A stretch of 64,000 nucleotides of DNA, taken from the NCBI GenBank assembly GCA_033557465.1, contig CM066033.1:231944109-232008108 (forward strand), given 5' to 3'. The stretch comes from Ichthyophis bannanicus (taxonomy: Eukaryota; Chordata; Amphibia; Gymnophiona; Ichthyophiidae). A model generated the notes under the pieces. That model saw only the letters and a program-made list of their open reading frames with translations, was not told where the DNA came from and searched no databases. Positions 43,870 to 54,040 of this stretch are shown here, in pieces. How positions within the stretch are numbered: position 1 is the stretch's first letter; the number at the start of each line of letters is the position of its first letter. A program made the translations under genes and the position numbers.

Positions 43870-44082
43870 GCCATAGTCCTGTGCATAAATACAGGTGGGG
43901 GGGAAGGGGAGGAAGGGATAGGCAGGGAGAGAATTCATAGGTCGGCGAATCAAGTGATCCCATTGAAATGTTCCATGAACAGGTGGGTCTTTATCTGCTT
44001 CCTGAAGATTATTAGGTCATGGGTGTCTCTTATGTGGTGTAATAGGGCATTCCAGAGTCGCAGGGCATATATGGAGAATGCC
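43870..44082 (-). pseudogene. L2 ORF2 C-terminus (minus-strand L2)
   Basis: The minus frame reads YALRLWNALLHHIRD and FRKQIKTHLFMEHF followed by a stop, the L2 C-terminal signature. It is bounded on both sides by CR1 insertions and belongs to the L2 spanning 39486-47925. Confidence 0.8.
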
Positions 44083-45150
44083 CTGGGCCCTGCACTGTTC
44101 AATGTATTTGTGAGCGATATTACTGACGGACTGAATGGAAAAGTCTGTATTTTTGCAGATGACACAAAAATTTGCAACAGAATGGACTCCCCCGAGGGAT
44201 CTACAAAAGCTGGAAGAATGGTCTAATGCTTGGCAACTACGATTTAATGCAAAAAAGTGCAGTGTCATGCACTTGGGTAGCAGAAATCCAAGGGAAATGT
44301 ACGCGATAGGGGGCGAGAGATTGGTGTGCACGGTTCAGGAGAAAGACCTTGGTGTGATTATCTCTGATGATCTCAAGGTGGCAAAACAGTGAGACAAGGT
44401 GGTGGCAAAAGCCAGGAGGATGTTGGGCTGCATAGAAAGAGGGATTACCAGCAGAAAGGAAGAGGTACTTATGCCACTGTACAAGTCACTGGTGAGGCCT
44501 CACTTGGAACACTGCGTATAGTTTTGGAGACCATATCTTGCAAAAGATGTAAAAAGACTGGAAACTGTTCAGAGGAAGGCGACCAAAATGATTTGGAGCC
44601 TGCGTAAGAAGCCTTTTGAGAAGAGACTTGAAGACCTAAATATGTACACTTTGGAGGAGAGGAGGGACAGGGGAGATATGATTCAGACCTTTAAATAATT
44701 AAAGAGAAATGATGAACAAACAAACCTCTTCCAAAGATGGGGAAGCTGTAAAACTAGAGGGCATAACATGAAGCTGCAAGATGATAAATTGAAAGGCAAT
44801 GTCAGGAAATATTTTTTCACTGAAAGGGTGGTGGATGCTTGGAATGCCCTCCCGATGGAAGTGGTGGGGGCATACACGGTGACGGAATTCAAAATGGCAT
44901 GGGACAAACACAGTGGATCCTTTTACAGCAACAGGATAAAAACAAAATAAACAGTACCATCTAACTTCTGAACCATCTAACGTATCAACAAATAGGGGTG
45001 TCCTACATGGAGTGGTGGGTTCACCCCTAAACAAAGACATGGGGAGGGGTGGGCTGCACAGAGCGACAGGTGCACCTACTCTTGCCATCTTGCAGACTAG
45101 ATGGATCATGCTGGTCTTTATCTGCCATCATTTACAATGTTACTATGTAA
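44083..45150 (+). pseudogene. CR1 LINE copy b (5'-truncated)
   Basis: Starts in the RT at GPALFNVFVSDITDGLNG, includes the FADDT box near 44150-44165, LRFNAKKCSVMHLG, EKDLGVIISDDLK, and after a stop and frame change the VRPHLEHC-like block, then a C-terminal region and 3' UTR ending tacaatgttactatg. Highly similar to copy a (41740-43868), including the 3' UTR phrases, so both come from one active subfamily. It splits the minus-strand L2. Confidence 0.85.
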
Positions 45151-46600
45151 GTTGTCTGGTTGCTCTTGGCCATTTTGGAAGGCATGATTAGAAGTTTTGA
45201 TGTATTATTCCTTCCTTTGGCAGTTTTCTGCTGTTTTTGTTATGATAGATTGCAGGTATTGGGAGGATAACTGGTGGATTATTTTGAACGTAGTTATTAG
45301 GGCTTTGTGCTTGATTCTACCAAAGAGAGGTAACCAATGTAGCTCTTTTTAATATAAGTATGACGTGGCTGTATCTGGGTGAGCACATCAGAATTTGGGT
45401 GGCTTAATGCTGCACAATTTGTAGTGGATGAAATGAGTTCTTAAAAATTCTATGGAATATGGCATTACAGAAGTTGAAATGTGATAGTATCATTGCCTGA
45501 AAAATTGTCCGGAAATTATGAGGTTCCAGAAGGGGCTGTAAGTGTTGGAGTGTTCTTAATTTACTATAAATGCATTGAGACACTTTATTTATATGTGGTT
45601 GGAATGTGAGATGCTGATCTAAGATAAGTCAGAAGTAAGATACCTCAGCATTAACTTCTAGGTTGGAGTTCTTCATTAATGTCTTTCGGGGGAGGAAGGA
45701 TTGTTTTTTGGTGAGGAACAGTACCTCTGTTTTCTTGAGGCTGATCTTGAGATTATGTTCTGATAGCCTTTGGTTTATAGTGTTGAAACAAGTTGTAATT
45801 GTTAGTCTGGGTTTATAGTGGAAAAGGGAGCATATATCATAATATCATCTGCATAAAGATGATAGTGGATGTTGAATGTGCTTGTGATATTGCAGATTGG
45901 CTGTATATAGATGTTAAATAGTAATGCTGAGAGGGTAGAGCCTTGAGGGATGCCTTGTATCTGGGTGAATTGATTGGAGGTCTTTTGTCCAATTTGTACA
46001 TATTGGGAGCGATCTGTGAGGTATGACCATAGCTATACTAGGGCAGTGTCACAGATTCCTATATTGAATAAGCACTGTAGGAGAATGTCATGGGGTATTG
46101 TGTCAAAAGCCGCTGCAATGTTTAGAAAGATGAAAATGAAGCCTTGTTTTGTGTTTTCTATGCCCTTGATAAGCATGCTTGATAAGCAAAGAGATGAGCA
46201 AGGTCTCTACTCCATGGTTGTTGAGGAATCTGTGTTGGTGTATGTCTAAGGGCGAGTTTGAGTCAATGTGTTCTTGCAATTGGTAGAGGATTGCCTTCTT
46301 GATAACTTTGGCAATAAATGGTAAGCTGGAGATAGGCCTGAATGAGCTTGGGTCTTTTGGATCGAGCTTAGGGTTTTTGAGGATTGGACGGATTGACGCT
46401 GATTTCAGGTATATAGGAAAATATCCTTTGGAGAAGGAGGTTGTGATTAGCTTAAATATAATAGGAGCAAGCTCTGTTTTTGTGATTTTTGAATCAGGTA
46501 GCAAGGCATGGGTCCAGAGGAGAAGTTCTGATGTTGATGCTATGCATTATGTGCTCAAGGTGTTCCGTGGAAGTGGGGCTGAAGGACTGCAGTAGTTTAT
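45151..46600 (-). pseudogene. L2 reverse transcriptase (minus-strand L2)
   Basis: Minus frames show, in order: SIRPILKNPKLD, SFRPISSLPFIAKVIKKAI, HRFLNNHGVETLL (46504-46103), then an EVLFLTKKQ-like region, and LHWLPLFGRIKHKALITTFK nearer 45300. A catalytic box relic is expected near 45850 (catctgcataaagatgat) in a broken frame. Multiple frameshifts. Confidence 0.75.
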
Positions 46601-47004
46601 TTGTGGTGTTTAGGTCTGTGAGGTTGCTACAGGTGGAAGGAACAAGCAGGCTGAATGTTAACATGGGGTGTTTTTGATTGCAGGTATGCAGCAAAGTCCT
46701 GTGGGTCAATGGTATAAGTCCGGTGGGCTTGGCTGTTGTCTTTTGCTAGTCTAGTAACTATATTGAATAGTTCTCTGAGTTCATTTATAGCCTTTATTAT
46801 TAATTTAGTGTGGTGTTCTCATTTTGCGTTATTGGTCTCTGACCAGTACGTTTAGAGGGTGAGGAGGTAGGTTTGTTTTGTCTGATCAATTGTGCTGCTC
46901 CATCTGTGCTCTAGTTTTCAAAGTTTGAACTTTTGTTCTTTTTAGGCTTGGCATGTGCCATGGGCTGAGGATTCAGTGGTGTGGTTTCACAGTACTGGTG
47001 AGAG

Positions 47005-47870
47005 GTGAAGTTACAAAGGTTTGTTTGTGCTTATCCATTTGTTTATATTGAGGTCAAGATCCTGGTGATCTTTATCAAGAGAAGGAAACACTTTATCAAT
47101 GAATGTAGATTTACTGAGGGGCTTGCATTGGTGGCAGCATAAATTGTCGATGGTCTGTGATATCTGGGTCAGATACACAGGTAGGTAGCAGGTGACAGTG
47201 TAGTAGTCTGACCATGATACTTCTGTGAGCAGCAGTTTGGGGATTTCATGGGGTTCCAGAAGTTGGGATTGGATGAATACGAGATCAAAGGTATTTCCTT
47301 TGGTGTGTGTTGGGGCTTGGACCAATTGGGTGAATTGGAGGTGTCTCATAGCTTCCATGAAGGATTTAGATTGACTTACTGGAGCAGAGGATAGATTTAG
47401 GTCATCTATTAGTGTGAGGTGGGAAGAGGGGCATGCATATGTACTGGCTGTTTCTAGGATGGTTGATTAGCTCATCATGCTTTGCTGTAGGAGAGTGGTA
47501 GGCAAGACATAGTATAATCTTTTTGTTTGAGATTGTTATGAGATCAAGACTGTCTGTGGAAGTGGCTTGTGTTTGCTTGAACAATAAATTATTTCTTGCC
47601 AGGATGCAAACGCCTCTGTGGTCAGAACGAGAGCAGTTGAAGCTGTCATAATCAAGAGGTTTCAGCTGATTGATGAGAACAGTATTAGCATTGGAAAACC
47701 AGGATTCTGTTATGTATAGTATGCTTGTTATCAATTATGAAGTTGTTGAGGATGTGGATCCTGTTTCTTGCGGAGCAGGCATTTATTAAGATGCATTTTA
47801 GATTGTGTATGGTTTTTGTTGTTTGAGTGGATTTTTTCCTGAGTGTGCTGTTTACAATCACCCAAGACAC
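47005..47870 (-). pseudogene. L2 APE-type endonuclease (minus-strand L2)
   Basis: Minus frames: LKCILINACSARN near 47800, then ILYITESWF with the catalytic Glu (47734-47402), DHRGVCILAR, LDLITISN, and HTKGNTFDLVF plus SWSDYYTV (the SDH box is changed to SDY) at 47358-47011. Same domain order as the plus-strand L2 at 22887-23760. Confidence 0.8.
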
Positions 47871-47925
47871 ATTCAAGCAGGTGTGCAAAAATGTTCTCTC
47901 AAAGCCAAAGGACACAAACCATAGA

Positions 47926-48610
47926 GATTAACAAATTCAAGAAAACACAGTATGATAAAGAATAAAAATATAAAAAGCAGCAAATTGTACTTTTCTGACA
48001 TATCCCCAGAGGCTGAAGTGTAACTGCAATTAAAGTCTTTGCAGTTGATAAAAGTCAGAACACTAGGATCTAGTGCTGCAGAGAGATCTTCCAAATAAAG
48101 TAAGATTATCCTCTCATTAATAAGGAAAAAAGGACACAAACAGCTATAGCCTGTATAGTTAAATCAATTTGCTGAAACACTGTGCCCTATGCATGAAATC
48201 CTCTTAACAGGTGTGCCCTCATTCTCCATCGTAATGCCATCATACTGACTTATCATAATGAGAGAGCTCCCTCCCAAACTAAAACGGATTGTAGCTCATA
48301 GAAGTTAGTGAATCTGAAGAAGTTTAGTATAGTAAGAGCAAGTAAATGTAGAAGTGCAATCATTGCATCATTCAGGCAAAAAATCCCACAATTCAGGGTG
48401 CAAACAAAACATTCTAGTCCTTCAACTGATATCTTTCAGGGCATCAAAGTTCAGTAAGTAGCATCTGATGCTTAACTCCAAGGTCAGTGTTTGAAAAATC
48501 AAAAATTTGAAAAAGTAAGGAAAAAGAATTGAAAATGATTCCTTTCATCAATTATCTGAGTTACTATCTCCAGTATATAAATCCACATTAGTTAGTTCCA
48601 CCATACTATG
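47926..48610. other. Unassigned
   Basis: No family assigned. It may be a 3' UTR of the following minus-strand L1-type ORF1 remnant. Confidence 0.35.
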
Positions 48611-48614
48611 GGGG

Positions 48615-49590
48615 TGCACAAGCAGGCAAGGCACACAAGTAATAAGAAGATGATTGCATAGCTAAATTATGTATTGGGCAATCAATGTCTTTCAGATAAA
48701 ATTCTACACAACAACTTCCACCCTCGTACAAGAAAACCATTGCCATTTGGGAAAGACAAGAAAATAGTAACACCCAGTGCTCTACTGGCAAAGTCCATAT
48801 AACCCATTTGAGGCACTCCACTACTCAAGGAGCAAAAAGAGAACATCTAAGCCCCTAATTCATTAATAGATCGAATCATTAGGTCCCATTTTGAGGTGAG
48901 AAAAGGCTCCAATGCATTTGAAGACTGTCTATGAAATCACAAAGTTCCATTTGCAAAAACTGCTTATGTTTTTGCTGCAGTAAACTTCACAAGATCAGGT
49001 ATAATTAGTTTTTGCCCCTGAAATAGTTGTGGAGACTTCAACTTAGCTAAGGCTATTATTTCAAGAACTTGAGGGTCTGAAGTATTTTCACCACCATAGG
49101 TCTCTGTCATTTAGCTTTAGATAGGGGATGAGATGGTACTTGGAGGACCTCTTCAACTTCTAAAGGCTTGACATATTGAATGTTGACTAAAGTAGTTATG
49201 TTGTCCTCAAGGAACCTTACTGGGTCTCTTTGGCACCCTCCACTAAGCTGAAGATGCGAATATTGCTCCTCCAATTTCTGTTGCTGAAATCTTCTACGTT
49301 GACGTGCAGTTTCTTGGTGGCTGTCGAGTTAGATTCATTCTGAGGTGTCAAAGTTTCTAAACACATCATACACTCCTGTAAGGCACCCAAATGTTGTTGC
49401 AATGCCCAGACTTGCTGTGTTAAATTCGCCAGCTCTTGTTGTACTGTCTTCATTGCATCCAGTTGAGCTTACATAAGTTCTTTGAGCATGTACAATTCCT
49501 CAATCATACAGTTTGTAGGCATTTCCTTTCCCTTCACTGTCATTTTATCAGGAAAGGGTGGATCGCCTTTTCTTCAAACCTGAGGTCATG
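48615..49590 (-). pseudogene. L1/Tx1-type LINE ORF1 remnant
   Basis: The minus frame 49453-49217 shows a coiled coil (QQELANLTQQVWALQQHLGA) running into NRNWRSNIRIFSLVEG, the L1 ORF1p RRM start (LE-R-R-NIRI-G). Downstream in other frames, LFQGQKLIIPDLVKFTAAK (about 49020-48960) and YEGGSCCVEFYLKD (48720s) match the C-terminal domain. Frameshifts between the blocks. N-terminal basic region near 49585-49500. Confidence 0.7.
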
Positions 49591-49839
49591 GCAACAGCAT
49601 TCTCAGTTTTAGCTGCCTTATTCTGTGCTATGAGTTACCATAACTTAGATTTGGGAGAAGGATAAAAAAAAATAGATTTGGAGGGCAACGATTATCTTAG
49701 TATCGTATAGTTTGCGAGAGAACTCCAGATTATGTAGCCATCATGATGATCTCCAGAGCGCCCCCTCCTTCCCATTCCACTTTGACCTGATCTTCTGTTC
49801 TAGTTCCTCTCTCTATTCTTCCATTCGCCTCAAGACTGT

Positions 49840-50412
49840 GAAAATCCTTATGTCTCTGTATAAACACCATGAGCATTGCATGAACTTCTGGTCACCCCAT
49901 CTCAAAAAGGATATAGAGGACCTAGAGAGGGGCAACAAAAATAACAAAGGGGCTAGAATGCCTTGCCTATGAAGAAAGATTAAACATGTTAGGGCTCTTC
50001 AGCTTGGAGAAAAGAAGAGGATATGATAGAAGTTTATAAAATTATGAGTTTGGTAGTACGGGAAAGGTTGTTTATTGGTTTTGTGTTATTTGAAAAGTTA
50101 ATCATAAGACTGCAAATTAATCTTAGAAAATTGTTTGTTTTTTATTGCAAGGCATAATTAAGTTGTAGAATCCATTGCTCTTGAACATGGCAAAGGCGAC
50201 TAATGTAGCAGGATTCATAAAAGAGATTTGGACAAGTTCCTGATGGAAAGGTCCATAAATGATAATTAGCCATGCAGACCTGGGAAAGATATTGCTTATC
50301 CTTTGGAATGTGCTTTTGAAATTTGATCTTTTTTTGGCCTGGACTGGTTGCTTTTGGAAACAGGATGCTGGGCTCAATGGACCTTCGTCTGAGTCAGCAT
50401 GGATTTAGTTAT
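49840..50412 (+). mobile_element. Old CR1 LINE 3' end
   Basis: ILMSLYKHHEHCMNFWSPHLKKDIEDLERGNKNN is a decayed CR1 C-terminal block. The 3' UTR then carries gtagaatccattgctcttg, tttggacaagttcctgatgg and gaaacaggatgctgggctc, and ends ttatgctctta. Stops present. Confidence 0.8.
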
Positions 50413-51718
50413 GCTCTTAAGATCTTCTTTACCCTTTGCTAGCCATCTTTCCCCTAGAGGCTTGTCTTTCCCATTCATTTTTCCCCATCCCTCACCCTTC
50501 CTCAGCAAGTATGAATTCCCTTCATTATCATCCTCAGTTCAATTCTCAATTTCTGAAACTTCTTCCCAAAATGAATCACATCTGTATTGTCTGCATCCCC
50601 TACAGCACTCCTCTAGATACTTATTTTTAATTTAACTTTTTTTCTTACTGCTTTATCTGATACTTACAGATTCCAGGCTAGAAAGGTCCTATACCTGCAG
50701 ATCCATTGCCTCAATGCTATGAGCCAGCTCCATAGTTCCAGGGTCACAGCTACATGTTGTGATTCTAGACCTCAGCTGGAAACATTGGATATCAAGTGCA
50801 GGGTGAGTGTCAGATGTGCTGATGCAGGAGCGTGACCTGACCCCAACCATTTACATGTCAGTTTGCTTGCACATACAGCTCCAATGACAAAAGAGTGAAC
50901 ATGCAGCTTGAGGAGCTGAGTAAAGAGTCACCAAGCCACTCCAGAGCCTTTCCAAAATCAAGAAGGAGAGCCAGGGTTTATATAGCTGAACAGATTAGAG
51001 GCCAAAGAGCCAACTCAGGAAATATGTATAATTTGGAGAACAATGCACTCGTTACCCCTATCTCTCAACTCTAACCACTTCTTCCTGCTTCTGTTACTTT
51101 TTTGGGCTTGAAGATTGCTGGCTTTTGGGGTGTACAATATGTATCGCTGCATAGGGTTCCATTGACGGAGATCCTATGGCCCTTCCCAACGTAGGCAAAG
51201 AGTCACTACACCTCCCCTCAATAAGGCCCGTTCAGATAACAGATCCTGCTGCAAACGTTCATCAGGGCTAAAGAACAGCTGCTGTGATTGTTGCTCCCAT
51301 CCCCAAGCCAAGTGGCCTGAAGAACTAGGGCTGTCCCATAGCTTCCTGCCAAGCCGTAAAACAGCTGATGCTCCCGCTTCCCCCTGTTCAGAGCTGCCAA
51401 GGAGGAACAATTTTTAGGGAGATTTTCAGCATTGGACGTAGCAATGTCAATGTCAGAAAAAAGAATCCTCATTTACTGCGGTAACAATAGGCATGAATTT
51501 TATGTACAAATAGCTGTTTCCCCTCCCTTTGGCCTTAGACTACTTATCTAGCACAGGAAGAATCAAAATCAAAATGGTAAATTTAAAATATGTGTATCTG
51601 CAGTTTGATTTCTGTGAATGTATCTCTGCTTGTTTCCCATCTTCCCTTGGTTTCATCTCCGTCGCCTCATTTTTTGTCATTTTCCTCTTATTTCTTTTCT
51701 GCTTCAGTTCTGTCACTG
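50413..51718. other. Unassigned; possibly single-copy
   Basis: No repeat family or gene recognised. The part 51420-51720 is complex AT-rich sequence without repeat-like phrases. Its plus frame 51529-51762 is hydrophobic (a VASFFVIFLLFLFCFSS stretch) but has no other support as a gene. Confidence 0.4.
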
Positions 51719-51847
51719 CAGGCATGTTTTACGAAGCTGGGCTAATGGTTAGCACGAGCTAATTGTAACTAGGTCCTGTTGAATAACATGTGACCTAGTT
51801 ACAAATAGTGCATGCTAACCATAGGCCCAGCTTAGTAAACATACCCC
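51719..51847. mobile_element. Hairpin MITE (gggtatgtttac type)
   Basis: Inverted arms: gcaggcatgttttacgaagc / gcttagtaaacataccccc, gggctaatggttagca / tgctaaccataggccc, and aactaggtc / gacctagtt, around a short centre near 51780. Imperfect, about 129 bp. The same right end type occurs near 28195 and 33770. Confidence 0.65.
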
Positions 51848-52085
51848 CAAGCGTGGCCCATTTCCAAAAGTGAGATTTATCAGAGTTGCAATTGAAGTCC
51901 TACTTCCTCCAGTAAAAGTAAACTGGGAATTGCTAAATGATGAATAAGTTAAGGCTCCAAAGAATGTGTTATATTGGCACAGGGATGTCTTCTCCACTAA
52001 TAATGCCGACTTCAGTTATTCAGATGCCGTAACATACTCTATTAATACTGGAAACATATAACCTATCAAACAGCCCTACAGATGT

Positions 52086-52208
52086 GTTTCACCACATATC
52101 TTTGAGGAATTTAAGAAGCATGTATATGAGTTGGTGAACCACGGAATTCTTTGCAAAAGTAACAGTCCTTGGGTGTCACCAATGGATAGCATTGAGAAAG
52201 GGAGATGG
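52086..52208 (+). pseudogene. Ty3/gypsy reverse transcriptase fragment (part 1)
   Basis: The plus strand reads FEEFKKHVYELVNHGILCKS and NSPWVSPMDS, the RT N-terminal block of Ty3/gypsy Pol (L-x-G-x-I-x-x-S-x-SPW-SP). Interrupted at about 52210 and resumed at 52538. Confidence 0.75.
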
Positions 52209-52400
52209 CAAAGTGTGGCAGTGTTAAGTTCTTGTTCGCATATTTAATGTAATCTGTTATTGCATTAACTTATGTTTACTTATTCATTGTAACCTGTTCC
52301 ATGTAATTTAAAATGTTCCTTGTAATAAGCTGTTCTTTAAACCGCACTGATTATAAAAATTGCGGTATATAAAACCAAATAAACAAATAAAATAAAGTCT
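52209..52400 (+). mobile_element. L2-type LINE/SINE 3' tail
   Basis: Ends with taaaccgcactgattataaa, ttgcggtatataaaaccaaa and taaacaaataaaata, the L2-type tail. It is retroposed into the gypsy RT fragment. Confidence 0.65.
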
Positions 52401-52402
52401 TT

Positions 52403-52530
52403 GGGGCTTGTTTACAAAGCCACGGTAGTGGTTCGCGATTGTTATCGGAGCCGCGGCCCCATTGATTTCAATGGGGCCGCGGCTCCGATAACGATCGCGA
52501 ATCGCTACCGCGGCTTTGTAAACAAGCCCC
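52403..52530. mobile_element. Near-perfect palindromic MITE (128 bp)
   Basis: Arms ggggcttgtttacaaagcc / ggctttgtaaacaagcccc continue through gattgttatcggagccgcgg / ccgcggctccgataacgatc to a centre at cattgatttcaatg. Few mismatches. It follows an L2 tail, both within the gypsy RT. Confidence 0.85.
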
Positions 52531-52537
52531 TTTGTTT

Positions 52538-52768
52538 TTTTGCATTTATCACAAACTGAATGCAGTTACCATTAAGGATGCATACCCACTGCCTCGAATT
52601 GCTGAATCTCTGGATGCACTGGGCCAAGACACCTGTTTTTCTTCACTAGATCTCGCAAACTGATATTTTCAAATGGGAATGAGTGATGAAGATGTGTACA
52701 AGATGAATGTCGCCACATCTTTTGGGCTGTCTGAATGGATGAGAATGCCATTTACGGCTGCCAGTTAA
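52538..52768 (+). pseudogene. Ty3/gypsy reverse transcriptase fragment (part 2)
   Basis: Continues part 1: YHKLNAVTIKDAYPLPRIAE, SLDALG, FSSLDLAN, YFQMGMSDEDVYKMNVATSF and GLSEWMRMPF, i.e. RT blocks up to the QxPFGL-like position. One stop after LAN and loss after FTAAS. The catalytic YxDD box is not reached. A different copy from the gypsy element at 54041-62629. Confidence 0.85.
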
Positions 52769-52779
52769 AGCATGTTTAA

Positions 52780-53640
52780 GCTGCCTATATTAAGCCTATT
52801 TTATAAAGACATGTAAGCACCTGCTTGTCTTTTTATAAAATAAAAGTGGCCTAACGCATGCCTTCATTGTAGGCACAGACATTTCCAACAGCCCTAGAGC
52901 TGGTGCAAATGCCTGCATCTAGGTTTTTCAGGAATACACACAAATTATAGTACTTTGTGTACTCCACCTACACTCCACCCAAACTCTGTGGTCATGCCTT
53001 GATATCAAAATGTGTACTTTTTACACCGGTCAGTATTTTATAAAAGGTGATTTATACGTATATGTGACTAAATATACAAGGGAATAACTTTACAAAATTA
53101 CCTCCCATGTGGCCCAAACTCTGATTATATAACTAACATCACTCTCTTGATCATATACCATTTTGGGAAATATTTTTAAACTATCGTCAGGACCTGCAAG
53201 GTTGAAACTGAGGGTTATACAGGTAGAATGGCTGAATCCATCTAAAGGGATGCAGGTTAGCTATGTGCATAGGGGCTAATATTCAAAGGAGTTTATCTGG
53301 TTAGCAGAACCTGCTAACTGGATAAGCCCTGCTGTAAAGTATATTCAGTGGTACTAACCAGAAAGTGCCACTTATAATCCCCACATGACCATTGTGACGC
53401 TGTCTGGACAGTGCCAGGGCAGTCTGTGGGCAGGGTGAAGATGGTTCCAGCACTAATCTGGTCAGGGGCGATTTTCAGGCCACTAACCAGAATAGTGTTT
53501 GCATAGTTAGGACGGGTCAGTGGTGGTCCTAGCTTTTTGCAGATTTCCTATCCAATTGCTGGCTGTATACCGCTGCTACCTAGATGGTAAAACCATATAT
53601 TCATGCCAGATGCTGGATATGTCCTGGCGCCGAATATCCA
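52780..53640. repeat. Dispersed non-autonomous repeats
   Basis: 52790-53120 has the same phrases as the repeat at 5320-6185 (cctattttataaa, gcctgcatctagg, actccacc, aaattacctccca). 53265-53640 begins ggggctaatattcaaagg and ends cgaatatccag with gataagccctgc-like inner phrases, a MITE-like repeat of uncertain class. Confidence 0.45.
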
Positions 53641-54040
53641 GATTATTCTTTTGGTCAAATTTAAGATAAGTACAATTTCTTGAAAGTGCAGTGACTTTAC
53701 TATAAATATTTTTTGGACCAATGAAGATGTAAAGAACTTAATGAGGATAATTATTCTTCTCCTTCTGGGCTAAAGCTCTGAGGTCCACTTTTTTTTAAGG
53801 AAATTGTATATAGTTTTTATAAAATTATAATTATGAAGATAGAATGAATAAAATAGTTAAATGAATGATTTTTGATAAGGGGTCTGTTTAATGATAATAT
53901 CTGGTATATTGCCATGTTCTAGCCCTGTGGGGATTATTAGTATTGTATTTTATAATGGGAACATATACAACTATGAGCCTTTATAAACTTTCCTGCCACA
54001 CCAAGTTATACTTGCTCTGAGTATCTTTGTGCATATATAT
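53641..54040. other. Unassigned AT-rich sequence
   Basis: Nothing recognisable; ends at the gypsy LTR. Confidence 0.4.

Larger units (their letters stand above)
39486..47925 (-). mobile_element. L2-clade LINE (minus strand) split by a Ngaro-type element and two CR1 copies
   Basis: The tail is at 39486-39548 (minus: gtaaaccgcattgatcctag, gcggtataaaagaataaata), its continuation at 41655-~41740, the ORF2 C-terminus at 43870-44082 (LRLWNALLHHIRD, FRKQIKTHLF), the RT at 45150-46504 and the endonuclease to about 47870. The inserted pieces are 39549-41654 (Ngaro type), about 41740-43868 (CR1) and 44083-45150 (CR1). The 5' end is truncated near 47925. Confidence 0.75.
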
